Positions 45,411-54,707 of a stretch of 64,000 nucleotides of DNA are shown piece by piece (within the stretch, counting starts at the first letter, position 1; each line of letters starts with the position of its first letter). A program made the translations under genes and the position numbers. Source of the stretch: Kitasatospora kifunensis (lineage in GTDB: Bacteria > Actinomycetota > Actinomycetes > Streptomycetales > Streptomycetaceae); contig NZ_JACHJV010000001.1 of NCBI RefSeq assembly GCF_014203855.1, forward strand, positions 2,728,001 to 2,792,000, written 5' to 3'. The notes under the pieces are model-generated. The model was not told where the DNA came from. It saw only the letters and a program-made list of their open reading frames with translations, and ran no database searches.

Positions 45411-47618
45411 TTAGCCCTTGTCCAGGTAGGCGGCGCGGTCCTCGTCGAGCAGGCCGGCCAGCGCCGCCCGCAGGTCCTGGTGGTCGGTGAGCTCCGGGTC
45501 GGCGGCCACCAGCTCGACGGCCTCGGCCCGGGCCTCGGCGATGACCTCCTCGTCCTCCAGTACCGAGAGCACCTTGAGCGAGGACTTCGCCCCGGACTGG
45601 GCCTGGCCGAGCACGTCGCCCTCGCGGCGCTGCTCCAGGTCGATCTTGGAGAGCGCGAAGCCGTCCAGTGTGCCGGCCACCGCCTCGAGTCGGGCCCGGG
45701 CCGCGCTGCCGGCCGGCATCTCGCTGACCAGCAGGCACAGCCCCGGCGCACTGCCGCGGCCCACCCGGCCGCGCAGCTGGTGCAGTTGGGAGACGCCGAA
45801 GCGGTCCGCATCCATGATCACCATGGCGGTGGCGTTGGGGACGTTGACGCCGACCTCGATCACCGTGGTGGCGACCAGGACGTCGAGCTGCCCGGCCGAG
45901 AAGCGCTTCATCACCTCGTCCTTGGCCTCGGGAGCCAGCCGACCGTGCAGGATCTCCACCCGCAGCCCGACCAGCGGCCCCTTGGCCAGCATCTCGGCCG
46001 TCTCCACCACGCTCAACGGCGGACGGCGCTCGTCACTCGCGGCGCCCAGGTCCTCGGGGTCGTCGGCGGCCGGCTTGCGCTTCTTCTTGCCCGCCTGCTC
46101 CTCGGGCTCGTCGCCGATCCTGGGACAGACCACATAGGCCTGGTGCCCCTTGTCGACCTCCTCGCGGATCCGCTCCCAGGCGCGGGCAAGGAAGTTGGGC
46201 TTCTCCAGGGCGGGCACCACATGGCTGGAGATCGGCGAGCGGCCGGCCGGCAGCTGGTCGAGGACCGAGGTCTCCAGGTCGCCGAAGACCGTCATGGCCA
46301 CCGTGCGCGGGATCGGGGTGGCGGTCATCACCAGCAGGTGCGGCGGCTGGCCGCCCTTGGCGCGCAGCGCGTCGCGCTGCTCGACGCCGAACCGGTGCTG
46401 CTCGTCCACCACCACCAGGGCGAGGTCCTGGAACTGCACCTTGTCCTCGATCAGCGCGTGCGTGCCGATCGCGATCCCGGCATCCCCGCAGGCCATGTCG
46501 AGCAGCACCTGGCGTCGGGCCGGCACTCCCATCGAGCCGGTCAGCAACACCACCTTGGTGCCGATCTCGGAGCCGCCGAGCATCCCGCCCTCGGCCAGCT
46601 CCCCCATCATCTCCACGATCGAGCGGTGGTGCTGCTGGGCCAGCACCTCGGTGGGCGCGAGCAGCACCGCCTGGCCGCCGGCGTCCACCGCGGCGAGCAT
46701 CGCGCGCAGCGCGACGAGCGTCTTGCCGGAACCGACCTCGCCCTGCAGCAGCCGGTGCATCGGGTGCTCACTCGCCAGGTCGGCGAAGATCTCGGCACCG
46801 ACGGCCTGCTGACCGGCCGTCAAGGTGAACGGCAGCTTGGCGTCGAAGGCCTCCAGCAGGCCGCCCGTCCGCACCGGGCGGGGCACCGCCGGCAACGCGT
46901 GGGCGGCGGCCCGGCGTTGAGCGAGGGCGACCTGGAGCACGAACGCCTCGTCCCAGCGCAGCCGGTCGCGGGCGCGCTCCAGCTCGGCCTGGTTGCGCGG
47001 CCGGTGGATCAGTTCGAGCGCCTCGGGCAGCGGCAGCAGGCCGCGCTGGGCGCGCAGCGTCTCGGGCAGCGGCTCGCCGACCTCGCCCAGATGGGTGGTG
47101 AGGGCCATCTCGATCGCCAACGAGAGCTTCCAGCTCGGCATCTGGGCGCTGGCCGGATAGACCGGGATCATCCGCCCGGCGAACTGCTGCGCGGTCTGCG
47201 AGTCGGCGTCCTCGTCGAGCAGCTGGTAGTCCGGCGAGGCCAGTTGACGGGTGCGGTTGAAGACGCCGACCTTGCCGGCGAAGAGCCCCTGCTGGCCGGG
47301 GCGCAGCTCCTTCTGCCGCCAGCCCTGGTTGAAGAAGACCAGCGAGAGCCGCCCGCGCCCGTCGGTGACGATCACCTCGAGGCGGTCGCCCTTGCGGCCC
47401 CGGAACGGGATCAGGGTGACCTTCTCGATCCGGGCCAGCACGGTGACGTGCTCGTCGATCTCGAGCTCGTCCAGGCTGGTCAGCTGGCCCCGCTCGGCGT
47501 ACCGGCGCGGGTAGTGGTGCAGCAGGTCGCCGACCGTGCGCAGCTTGAGGCTGTCGGCGAGCACCTTCGCGGTGCGGTCGCCGACCAGTTTGGTCAGGGG
47601 TTCGTCCAATGCGGCCAT
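45411..47618 (-). CDS. recG: ATP-dependent DNA helicase RecG
   Basis: A 735-residue superfamily 2 helicase that regresses stalled forks and branch-migrates Holliday junctions. The N-terminal wedge (OB-fold) domain lies around residues 50-150; helicase motifs are LQGEVGSGKTLVALRAMLAA, LLAPTEVLAQQHHRS, VVDEQHRFGVEQRDAL, MTATPIPRT and the C-terminal HQLRGRVGRGSAPG. A Lys-rich insert (EEQAGKKKRKPAADDPEDLG) lies in helicase domain 2. ATG 47618 is the start. It follows the DhaL/FakA-like gene by 38 bases, an arrangement common in Gram-positives. Confidence 0.96.
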   Translation of the reverse strand: MAALDEPLTKLVGDRTAKVLADSLKLRTVGDLLHHYPRRYAERGQLTSLDELEIDEHVTVLARIEKVTLIPFRGRKGDRLEVIVTDGRGRLSLVFFNQGWRQKELRPGQQGLFAGKVGVFNRTRQLASPDYQLLDEDADSQTAQQFAGRMIPVYPASAQMPSWKLSLAIEMALTTHLGEVGEPLPETLRAQRGLLPLPEALELIHRPRNQAELERARDRLRWDEAFVLQVALAQRRAAAHALPAVPRPVRTGGLLEAFDAKLPFTLTAGQQAVGAEIFADLASEHPMHRLLQGEVGSGKTLVALRAMLAAVDAGGQAVLLAPTEVLAQQHHRSIVEMMGELAEGGMLGGSEIGTKVVLLTGSMGVPARRQVLLDMACGDAGIAIGTHALIEDKVQFQDLALVVVDEQHRFGVEQRDALRAKGGQPPHLLVMTATPIPRTVAMTVFGDLETSVLDQLPAGRSPISSHVVPALEKPNFLARAWERIREEVDKGHQAYVVCPRIGDEPEEQAGKKKRKPAADDPEDLGAASDERRPPLSVVETAEMLAKGPLVGLRVEILHGRLAPEAKDEVMKRFSAGQLDVLVATTVIEVGVNVPNATAMVIMDADRFGVSQLHQLRGRVGRGSAPGLCLLVSEMPAGSAARARLEAVAGTLDGFALSKIDLEQRREGDVLGQAQSGAKSSLKVLSVLEDEEVIAEARAEAVELVAADPELTDHQDLRAALAGLLDEDRAAYLDKG

Positions 47619-47656
47619 CAGAACCTATTGGACACCACGGATCCGACAGCCCGGCG

Positions 47657-49315
47657 CTACTCGACCCCGATGAGCAGCGGCGCGCTCTCCTGGCCGCCCG
47701 CGAAGACCACCGTGTCGACCTCCGGACGCTGGCGCCGGGCGTGCGCCACCAGGCGGTCGGCCAGGTCGGGCTCGGCGCCCTCGCCGAGCACCAGGGTGAC
47801 CAGTTCGCCGCCGGCCGCGAGCATCCGGGAGAGCACCTCGGCGCCGGTGGCCGCGATGCCGGAACCGATCACCGCCACGTCCCCGTCGATCAGGCCGAGC
47901 ACGTCGCCGGCCTGGCAGACCCCGGCCATGGTCCAGGACTCCCCCTCGGCGACGGCCAGTTCGGCGTAGCGGGTGGCACCGGCGGCCGAGGTCATGGCGA
48001 CCACGTCCTCGTCGAAGCGGCGCCCGGCCTCGTGCACGGCCAGCGCGGCCAGCCCCTGCACCGGGGAGCGGGTGGGGAGCACCGCGATCCGCAGGCCCTC
48101 CTCGCGCAGCTGGTCGGCGGCCGCGCCCGCGCCGGCCCGCAGCTCGGGGTCGTTGAGCAGCACGATCACCTCCCGGGCAGCGCACCGGCGCACCGCCTCG
48201 GCGAGTTCGGCGCTGGACGGCGGCACGTCCGGCGCGGCGGCCAGCACGGCCGCGCCGGCCCCGCGGCACAGGTCGGCCAGCCCCGCACCGGTGACCACGC
48301 TGAGCACCGCCCGCTCACTCGGCCCCTCGCGGTGACCCGCGCCCCCGCCGGGCAGCGCACCGGCCCTGGCATCGGCCCTGGCGGCGGCCTCGGCGAAGTG
48401 GGTGATCCGGATCTGGTGCGGACGCCCCGCCACCACACCGGCCTCCACGGCCGCGCCCGCGTCGTCGACGTGGACGTGGACGTTCCACAGTCCGTCGCCG
48501 CCACCGACCACCAGCGAGTCGCCGAGCCCGGCCAGCGTGGCGCGCAGCGCGGGCAGCGCCTGGTCCGGGGCGTCCAGCAGGTAGATCACCTCGAAGGCGG
48601 GGTGGCCCGGCAACCGCTCGGGCTCGACGCAGCCGCTCCCGCCGTGCGGGGTGGATGCGGCCGGCAGGTCCTCGCCGAGGGCGACCGGCCCCATCGGCTG
48701 CCGGCCCGCCACCGCGTCGGCCAGCGCGCCCAGGACGGCCACCAGACCGCGCCCGCCGGCGTCCACCACCCCGGCCTGGGCCAGTACCGCGAGTTGCTCG
48801 GGGGTGCGCAGCAGCGCGCTGCGGGCCCCCTGGTGGGCGGCGCCCGCCACCTCGACCAGGCCGCCGGGGACCTGGGAGGCGGCTGCGGCGGCCGTGGCGG
48901 CCACCGTCAACAAGGTGCCCTCCACGGGTTCGAGCACCGCCTGGTAGGCCGCTTCGGCACCCCGGGTGAGCGCGCGCCGCAGCGACTGCGAGTCGCCGCC
49001 GTGCGCGGCCAGGATCTCGGCCATCCCGCGCAGCAGCTGGGCCAGGATCACCCCTGAGTTGCCGCGCGCGCCCAGCAGCGCGCCCTTGGCCATCGCCTTG
49101 ACCGCGGCCTCCAGGGCCGGGGTGGCGCCGGCCTCGAAGCAGTGCTCCACGGCGGCGGTGGCGCACTCCACGGTGAGGAAGAGGTTGGTGCCGGTGTCCC
49201 CGTCCGGGACGGGGTAGACGTTGAGCGCGTCGATCTCCTCGCGGGCCTGGCCGAGGGCGGACAGCGCGAGGCGGCACCAGGTGCGGACGGCGGGGGCGTC
49301 GAGCGTCTCCAGCAC
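47657..49315 (-). CDS. DhaL/DAK2-domain protein (FakA/YloV-like)
   Basis: A 552-residue protein. An N-terminal DhaL (DAK2) kinase-like domain shows REEIDALNVYPVPDGDTGTN, the ATP/Mg site, and GALLGARGNSGVILAQLLRG; the C-terminal half matches the DAK1-like FakA C domain (VVTGAGLADLCRGAGAAVLA, REVIVLLNDPEL). Such proteins are the kinase subunit of fatty-acid kinase with a FakB/DegV partner, which is not seen in this window. GTG 49315 is chosen for the strong GGAGGAG upstream; the frame extends to 49900 without support. It is divergent from rpmB and upstream of recG. Confidence 0.87.
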   Translation of the reverse strand: MLETLDAPAVRTWCRLALSALGQAREEIDALNVYPVPDGDTGTNLFLTVECATAAVEHCFEAGATPALEAAVKAMAKGALLGARGNSGVILAQLLRGMAEILAAHGGDSQSLRRALTRGAEAAYQAVLEPVEGTLLTVAATAAAAASQVPGGLVEVAGAAHQGARSALLRTPEQLAVLAQAGVVDAGGRGLVAVLGALADAVAGRQPMGPVALGEDLPAASTPHGGSGCVEPERLPGHPAFEVIYLLDAPDQALPALRATLAGLGDSLVVGGGDGLWNVHVHVDDAGAAVEAGVVAGRPHQIRITHFAEAAARADARAGALPGGGAGHREGPSERAVLSVVTGAGLADLCRGAGAAVLAAAPDVPPSSAELAEAVRRCAAREVIVLLNDPELRAGAGAAADQLREEGLRIAVLPTRSPVQGLAALAVHEAGRRFDEDVVAMTSAAGATRYAELAVAEGESWTMAGVCQAGDVLGLIDGDVAVIGSGIAATGAEVLSRMLAAGGELVTLVLGEGAEPDLADRLVAHARRQRPEVDTVVFAGGQESAPLLIGVE

Positions 49316-49633
49316 CGGGTCTCCTCCAGGTGAACACGACGGGAACGGGGGGTGGGGCTGCTGGCAGGTTATCGGGGCGGCCACGGCCCGGTGGGGCGCC
49401 CTTGACAGCGGGCGGCCGGGGAAACGGGCCGGCTGCGGCGGGCTCCGACGGGCCAGGCGATCAAGCAGCCGTGCATGGTAGTTTCGTGGAGCGGGAGTAG
49501 TCGTTGTATGCTGCTCCGGTTGCCTGGAACAGTCCGGGCTTCCCCCCTTGACCCGATCCGGTCCACGTGAGTGGGCAGGATGGATCAGCCGGGGTTTCGA
49601 ACGTAAATGATCTGAAGTCTTGGAGTGACTCCT

Positions 49634-49819
49634 GTGGCTGCCAACTGCGACGTCTGCGGCAAGGGGCCGGGCTTCGGCAACAACATCTCCCACTCGCACC
49701 GCCGTACCCGCCGTCGTTGGAACCCCAACATTCAGACGGTGCGCGCTGTGATCGGGCGGACGCCGAAGCGGCTCAACGTGTGCACCTCGTGCATCAAGGC
49801 CGGTAAGGTCTCGCGCTGA
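49634..49819 (+). CDS. rpmB: 50S ribosomal protein L28
   Basis: A 61-residue L28. It begins [20 protein letters not shown] (GTG 49634) and has the zinc-type Cys pairs CDVC and CTSC; it ends KAGKVSR. GGAG lies eight bases upstream. A TATGCT at 49507-49512 with a weak -35 may be its promoter, which would give a leader of about 115 bases. It is the first plus-strand gene after the DhaL gene and ends in a good intrinsic terminator. Confidence 0.95.
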   Translation: MAANCDVCGKGPGFGNNISHSHRRTRRRWNPNIQTVRAVIGRTPKRLNVCTSCIKAGKVSR

Positions 49820-49849
49820 CGCGCAGACCGGTGCGCCGGTCCTCCGGAT

Positions 49850-49889
49850 AAGCCGATCCATCCTCGGATGGGTCGGCTTGTCTGCTTTT
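49850..49889 (+). terminator. intrinsic terminator after rpmB
   Basis: A 13-bp stem with one G-U pair (49850-49862 with 49867-49879, four-base loop) is followed by GTCTGCTTTT on the plus strand. Confidence 0.75.
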
Positions 49890-49902
49890 CCCAGAGGCAC
49901 CT

Positions 49903-49940
49903 CACAGTGGGGCCCGGCCTATCGGCCGGGCCCCACTGTG
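49903..49940 (-). terminator. strong hairpin after thiD
   Basis: A perfect 17-bp stem (49903-49919 with 49924-49940, loop TATC) lies about 50 bases after the thiD stop, facing the rpmB terminator. GC-rich, no U-run. Confidence 0.6.
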
Positions 49941-50000
49941 CTCAGTCCCACCTGTGTTCAGTGCCCCTTGTGTTCAGTACCCCTTGTGCTCAGCCGCGCA
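49937..50000. repeat. 16-bp tandem repeat, four copies, overlapping the thiD stop codon
   Basis: Units of exactly 16 bp (core TGTG(C/T)TCAGT.CCC) lie at 49937, 49953, 49969 and 49985. The last unit carries the thiD stop codon (49990-49992), and each earlier unit has the same reverse-strand TGA triplet. Confidence 0.8.
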
Positions 50001-50802
50001 GCCGCCACCCGTGGTCCACCGGGCCGATGCCGGCGCCGAGCGCGAAGCCGGCCCGGATCGCACCGGTGATGTACTCCTTGGCCGCCCCGACCGCCTGCGG
50101 CAACTCACGGCCCTTGGCCAGCTCCGCGGCGATCGCGCTGGCCAGCGTGCAGCCGGTGCCGTGCGTGTGCCGGTTGTCGTGCCGCGGGGCCCGAAACCAG
50201 TACTCCTCGCCGTCCCGGCCCGCCAGCAGGTCGGCGGCCGCGCCGCTCAGGTGCCCGCCCTTGACCAGCACCCAGCGCGGGCCGAGTTCGAGCAGCGCGT
50301 CCGCGGCCGGACGCATCTCGCCCTCCTCGAGCACCGTGATCCCGGTGAGCTGCGCCACCTCGTGCAGGTTCGGGGTGGCCAGCGTGGCCAGCGGCAGCAG
50401 GCTCTCGCGCACGGTGGCCACCGCCTCGGCGGCGAGCAGCGCGTCGCCGTGCTTGGAGACGCCGACCGGGTCGACCACGATCGGCGCCCGGACATCGGAC
50501 AGCAGCTCGGCGACGGTCTCGACCAGCTCGATCGAGGCCAGCATGCCGGTCTTCACCGCCTGCACGCCGATGTCGTCCACCACACTGCGGAACTGCGCCC
50601 GCACGGCCTCGGCGGGCAGCTCCCAGTAGCCCTGGACGCCGAGCGAGTTCTGCGCGGTGACGGCGGTCAGCACGCTCATCCCGTGCACGCCCAGCGCGAG
50701 CATGGTCTTCAGGTCGGCCTGGATCCCGGCGCCACCGCCGGAGTCGGAGCCGGCGATGGTCAGGACGCGCGGGGGTGCCACGGCGGGTGCTTCAACGGAC
50801 AT
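49990..50802 (-). CDS. thiD: hydroxymethylpyrimidine/phosphomethylpyrimidine kinase ThiD
   Basis: A 270-residue ribokinase-like kinase that phosphorylates HMP and HMP-P in thiamine synthesis. It shows [20 protein letters not shown] at the N terminus, the substrate region [20 protein letters not shown], and the anion-hole motif [20 protein letters not shown]. It lies downstream of pfkA and thiL; thiD and thiL are both thiamine genes. A tandem repeat runs across its 3' end. Confidence 0.95.
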   Translation of the reverse strand: MSVEAPAVAPPRVLTIAGSDSGGGAGIQADLKTMLALGVHGMSVLTAVTAQNSLGVQGYWELPAEAVRAQFRSVVDDIGVQAVKTGMLASIELVETVAELLSDVRAPIVVDPVGVSKHGDALLAAEAVATVRESLLPLATLATPNLHEVAQLTGITVLEEGEMRPAADALLELGPRWVLVKGGHLSGAAADLLAGRDGEEYWFRAPRHDNRHTHGTGCTLASAIAAELAKGRELPQAVGAAKEYITGAIRAGFALGAGIGPVDHGWRLRG

Positions 50803-50828
50803 GCGCCCAACCTACCCGCCAGGAGGTG

Positions 50829-50878
50829 GCGGGTCCGGCCCAGCGGGTCCGGTCCAGCGGGTGTGGTCCAGCGGGCCC
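50829..50878. repeat. 14-bp tandem repeat, three and a half copies, downstream of pfkA
   Basis: Units of GCGGGTCCGG.CCA type at 50829-50842, 50843-50856, 50857-50870 and a partial at 50871-50878 lie between the thiD start and the pfkA stop. Confidence 0.75.
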
Positions 50879-50895
50879 GCCCGTAGGCGGCGCGC

Positions 50896-51921
50896 TCAGA
50901 GCACCGCTTCCGACTCCGCCCAGCGGTCCTGCGGCACGGTCTTCAGCCGGGTGACCGCCTCGGCCACCGGGACCAGCTGGATCTCGGTGCCGCGCAGCGC
51001 GGTGAAGTGCCCGAAGGCGCCCTTGTGCACGGCCTCCACGGCGTGCCAGCCGAAACGGGTGGCGAGCACCCGGTCGCGGGCGGTGGGGGTGCCACCGCGC
51101 TGGGTGTGCCCCAGGATCACCGGGCGGGCCTCCTTGCCGAGCAGGTCCTCCAGCTCGTGGGCGAGCCGGGTGCCGATGCCGCCGAAGGTCTGGTGGCCGA
51201 ACTGGTCGACGGTGCCGTGGTCGAAGGGGAAGGTGCCGGGCATCGGCTTGGCGCCCTCGGCCACCGCGATGATGGCGAACTTCTTGCCGCGCGCGAAGCG
51301 TTCCTCGATCATCCGGGCGACCGCCTCGATGTCGAAGGGCTTCTCCGGGATCAGGATCCCGTGTGCGCCGCCGGCCATGCCCGCGGTCAGCGTGATCCAG
51401 CCGGTGTGGCGGCCCATCAGCTCGACCACCATGACCCGCTGGTGCGACTCGGCGGTGGTCTTGAGCCGGTCGATCGCCTCGGTGGCCACGTGCACCGCGG
51501 TGTCGAAGCCGAAGGTGACATCGGTCGCTTCGATGTCGTTGTCGATGGTCTTGGGCACCCCGACGACCGGCAGTCCGGCGTCGCTGAACATCTTGGCGGC
51601 GGTCAGCGTGCCCTCGCCGCCGATCGCGATCAGCGCGTCGATGCCGAGGTTGCGGGCGAGCGTGGGTGCGTTCTGCACCGCCCACTCGATCCGCTCGCGC
51701 CGCACCCGGGCCGAGCCGAGGATCGTGCCGCCCAGGGTGAGCAGTCCGGTGACGTCGTCGTGGCCGACCACCCGGGCCCGGCCCTCGATCAGGCCGAGGA
51801 ACCCGTCCTCGATGCCGACGATCTCGTCACCGTGCACATCGAGGCCTCGGTGCACCACCGAGCGGATCACCGCATTGAGCCCGGGACAGTCGCCGCCGCT
51901 GGTCAGGACACCGATACGCAT
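50896..51921 (-). CDS. pfkA: 6-phosphofructokinase
   Basis: A 341-residue PFK of the ATP-dependent actinobacterial type. It has the nucleotide motif [20 protein letters not shown], the discriminating GGEGTL (Gly after GGE rather than the Asp of PPi-dependent enzymes) and the substrate sites [12 protein letters not shown] and [14 protein letters not shown], ending near [14 protein letters not shown]. Intact. It is placed between thiL and thiD, which in other streptomycetes are close neighbours; this insertion is a lineage feature. Confidence 0.94.
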   Translation of the reverse strand: MRIGVLTSGGDCPGLNAVIRSVVHRGLDVHGDEIVGIEDGFLGLIEGRARVVGHDDVTGLLTLGGTILGSARVRRERIEWAVQNAPTLARNLGIDALIAIGGEGTLTAAKMFSDAGLPVVGVPKTIDNDIEATDVTFGFDTAVHVATEAIDRLKTTAESHQRVMVVELMGRHTGWITLTAGMAGGAHGILIPEKPFDIEAVARMIEERFARGKKFAIIAVAEGAKPMPGTFPFDHGTVDQFGHQTFGGIGTRLAHELEDLLGKEARPVILGHTQRGGTPTARDRVLATRFGWHAVEAVHKGAFGHFTALRGTEIQLVPVAEAVTRLKTVPQDRWAESEAVL

Positions 51922-51971
51922 GGGGGAAGCCTACGCGGTGGCCGACGGGCGACCTCACGTCCAACACTCAC

Positions 51972-52940
51972 TCATTCGGCGGAGAAGTGGTCCCAGCCGG
52001 CCGTGCGGTCCCAGGGCGCGCCGTCGACGGTGACCCGCCCGCGCCCCGCGGCCCGAGCCGGCCCGGTGACGGTGCCCACCACCCGCCAGCGGGCGGGCAG
52101 CTGGACACCGGCCGGGAAGGTCGCCGCGATCGCGTGGTCCTCGCCGCCGGAGAGCACCCAGACCAGCGGGTCCACGCCGACCGCCTGTCCGATGTCGGCC
52201 ATCTGCGCCGGCACGTCGAAGTCGGCGGCGCGCAGGTCGATGTCCACCCCGCTGGCCTGGGCGACATGGCCGAGGTCGGCGACCAGGCCGTCGCTCACGT
52301 CGATCATCGCGGTGGCGCCCAACTCGGCGGCGGCCGGGCCCGCGTGGTACGGCGGCTCGGGACGGCGGTGCGCCTCCACGAAGGCGCGCGGCGAGCGGAA
52401 GCCGCGGGAGAGCACGGTCAGGCCGGCCGCCGACCAGCCGAGCCAACCGGTGACGGCGACCACGTCACCCACCTGGGCGCCCGAGCGCCGCACCGGGTCG
52501 CGTCCCTGCAGGTCGCCCAGCGCGGTGATGGCCAGCGTGATGGTGTCCCCGCGCACCACGTCACCGCCGGCCACTCCGGCGCCGGCCACCTGGCACTCGT
52601 CACGCAGACCGTCCATCAGTTCGGTTGCCCAGGTGGTCGGCAGGTCGGCGGGCACCACCAGGCCGAGCAGTATCGCGGTGGGCACCGCGCCCATCGCGGC
52701 GATGTCGGCGAGGTTCTGCGCGGCCGACTTGCGGCCCACGTCGTAGGCGGTGGACCAGTCGCGGCGGAAGTGGCGGCCCTCGATCAGCACGTCGGTGGTG
52801 GCCACCACCCGCTTGTCCGGTGCCTGGACCACGGCCGCGTCATCCCCCGGGCCGAGCTCCACCGAAGAGGTGAGCGGCAGCCGGGCGGTGAGCTCCCGGA
52901 TGAGGCCGAACTCGCCGAGTTCGCCCACGGTCCCCTGCAT
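51972..52940 (-). CDS. thiL: thiamine-monophosphate kinase ThiL
   Basis: A 322-residue kinase that makes thiamine pyrophosphate from thiamine monophosphate. Motifs are [14 protein letters not shown] (Mg/ATP aspartates), [15 protein letters not shown], the AIR-synthase-like core [20 protein letters not shown] and [23 protein letters not shown] 52940 ([14 protein letters not shown]) has AGGA upstream; the frame runs to 54278 within ddl antisense sequence and is not used. It lies 50 bases upstream of pfkA and divergent from the Lrp-domain gene. Confidence 0.94.
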   Translation of the reverse strand: MQGTVGELGEFGLIRELTARLPLTSSVELGPGDDAAVVQAPDKRVVATTDVLIEGRHFRRDWSTAYDVGRKSAAQNLADIAAMGAVPTAILLGLVVPADLPTTWATELMDGLRDECQVAGAGVAGGDVVRGDTITLAITALGDLQGRDPVRRSGAQVGDVVAVTGWLGWSAAGLTVLSRGFRSPRAFVEAHRRPEPPYHAGPAAAELGATAMIDVSDGLVADLGHVAQASGVDIDLRAADFDVPAQMADIGQAVGVDPLVWVLSGGEDHAIAATFPAGVQLPARWRVVGTVTGPARAAGRGRVTVDGAPWDRTAGWDHFSAE

Positions 52941-53186
52941 GTGCCGTCCTCTCCCGAAGCCCGAGTTTCCCGGACCAGCCGGGCGAGCGCGGTGCGCGCC
53001 CCGCGCGAAGCGTACGCCCACCGCCGCGTCCTGGGTCTCCCCTCCTGGGCCTGGGGCGCGGTAGCGTGGTGATCCAGTCTTTTGCGGCGCGCCCGCCCCA
53101 CCACTCGTTCCCCGCGCGGGTCGCGCCCCCTTGTCGTGGCCGCCACCGTCGTCGCGCCACCACCCCGAGCCGCCGGGAGGTCCTCC

Positions 53187-53420
53187 GTGGTACAGGCATA
53201 CATCCTGATCCAGACCGAAGTAGGCAAGGCCACCGCCGTGGCCCAGGCCATCTCCAAGATCAAGGGAGTCATCCAGGCCGAGGACGTGACCGGCCCCTAT
53301 GACGTGATCGTGCGGGCCGAGGCCACCACGGTGGACGACCTGGGCAGGCTCGTGGTCGCACAGATCCAGCAGGTCGACGGCATCACCCGGACGCTGACCT
53401 GTCCGGTGGTGCACCTCTAG
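53187..53420 (+). CDS. stand-alone Lrp/AsnC ligand-binding domain protein
   Basis: A 77-residue protein consisting only of the alpha-beta effector domain of Lrp/AsnC regulators (YILIQTEVGKATAVAQAISK, then GPYDVIVRAEATTVDDLGRL), with no DNA-binding helix-turn-helix. Such one-domain proteins form oligomers with full-length Lrp regulators or bind amino acids alone. GTG 53187 has GGGAGG six bases upstream. It lies between thiL and ddl, divergent from thiL. Confidence 0.85.
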   Translation: MVQAYILIQTEVGKATAVAQAISKIKGVIQAEDVTGPYDVIVRAEATTVDDLGRLVVAQIQQVDGITRTLTCPVVHL

Positions 53421-53458
53421 CGGCCCGGAGAGCCGGCTCGTCGCCCGAGCCGCCGGAC

Positions 53459-53510
53459 CGCGAAAGCCGGTGCCGCGCCCGCCACTGCGGGTGCGGCACC
53501 GGCTTTCGCG
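53459..53510. terminator. bidirectional terminator between the Lrp-domain gene and ddl
   Basis: A stem of at least 16 perfect pairs (53461-53476 with 53493-53508) continues into an inner CCCGC/GCGGG stem, about 22 pairs in all. It lies between convergent genes and the sequence reads the same structure from both strands. Confidence 0.75.
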
Positions 53511-53512
53511 AC

Positions 53513-54655
53513 TCAGCGCAGCCCGGTGGAGCGGCGCAGCGCGCCCTGCAGCAGCCGGTCGATCAGCTCGGGGTAGGACACCCCGGTGGCCTCCCACATC
53601 TTCGGGTAGGCCGAGATCGGCGTGAAGCCGGGCATGGTGTTGATCTCGTTGACCACCCAGCGCCCGTCGGTGAGCAGGAAGAAGTCCACTCGTGCGAGGC
53701 CCTCGCAGCTGAGCGCCTCGAAGGCCTCGACCGCCTGGCGGCGGATCTCGGCGGTCTCCTGCTCGGTCAGCCCGGCCGGGATCCGCACCTCGGAGGAGTC
53801 GATGTACTTGGCCTCGAAGTCGTAGAACTCGTAGCCCTCGCCGACCAGCACCTCGGCCGGCAGGCTGGCCCGGGGGCCGTCCTCGAACTCCAGCACCGCG
53901 CACTCGAGCTCGCGGCCCTCCAGCATCGCCTCGACGATCACCTTCGGGTCGTGCCGGCGGGCCTCCTCGATCGCCGCGTCCAGCTCGGCCGCGTCCTTGA
54001 CCTTGGTGATCCCGATGCTGGAGCCGGCCCGGCAGGGCTTGACGAAGACCGGCAGACCGAGCGCGGCGATCCGCTCGCGGGCGGCGGCCCGGCCCGCCTC
54101 GCTCTCCCAGTCGCGCGGCCGCACCACGGTGTAGGGGCCGACGCCCAGGCCGAAGGACTCGAGCACCCGCTTGGTGTACTCCTTGTCCATGCCGACCGAG
54201 CTGGCCAGCACGCCGGAGCCGACGTAGGGCACGCCGGAGAGTTCCAGCAGCCCCTGCAGGGTGCCGTCCTCGCCCCACGGGCCGTGCAGCAGCGGCAGCA
54301 CGACGTCGACCTCGCCGAGCAGCTTGGGCGCGGCGCCGGGCTCGGTCCAGACCACCTCACGGGAGACCGGGCTGGCCGGCAGCGCGAGCTGGCCCTCGGG
54401 CGACTCGGCGATCTGGTCGACGTCGGGCATCCGCCCGTCGCTGATCGCCATCCGGGCCGGCTCGTCGGCGACCAGCGCCCAGCGGCCCTCCTGGGTGATG
54501 CCGACCGGCAACACCTCGTACCTGCTCCGGTCGATCGCCCGGAGCACGCTGGCGGCCGTGACCACCGAGACGCCGTGCTCGGATGAGCGGCCGCCGAAGA
54601 CGATCGCGACGCGCGGCTTCGCCGCCTGGTTCGGGGAGGTCGATTCGATGCTCAT
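53513..54655 (-). CDS. ddl: D-alanine-D-alanine ligase
   Basis: A 380-residue ATP-grasp ligase that makes D-Ala-D-Ala for peptidoglycan. Motifs: VAIVFGGRSSEHGVSVVTA, GEDGTLQGLLELSGVPYVGS, the ATP-grasp loop VKPCRAGSSIGITKV, and the catalytic-site end FLLTDGRWVVNEINTMPGFT, with Tyr in YEFYDFEAKYID, suggesting a D-Ala (not D-Lac) ligase. The ATG at 54655 is used. It is 52 bases downstream of gpsA and converges on the Lrp-domain gene. Confidence 0.95.
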   Translation of the reverse strand: MSIESTSPNQAAKPRVAIVFGGRSSEHGVSVVTAASVLRAIDRSRYEVLPVGITQEGRWALVADEPARMAISDGRMPDVDQIAESPEGQLALPASPVSREVVWTEPGAAPKLLGEVDVVLPLLHGPWGEDGTLQGLLELSGVPYVGSGVLASSVGMDKEYTKRVLESFGLGVGPYTVVRPRDWESEAGRAAARERIAALGLPVFVKPCRAGSSIGITKVKDAAELDAAIEEARRHDPKVIVEAMLEGRELECAVLEFEDGPRASLPAEVLVGEGYEFYDFEAKYIDSSEVRIPAGLTEQETAEIRRQAVEAFEALSCEGLARVDFFLLTDGRWVVNEINTMPGFTPISAYPKMWEATGVSYPELIDRLLQGALRRSTGLR

Positions 54656-54707
54656 ATCGAGGGTGAGACTACCGTGCGAGCCTTCCGGTTCCAGGTCACC
54701 GGCACCA

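Noticed and set aside
49501..49633. tRNA-like GGGTTTCGAA sequence in the rpmB leader
   Set aside because: No matching acceptor, D-arm or anticodon arm could be folded around it.
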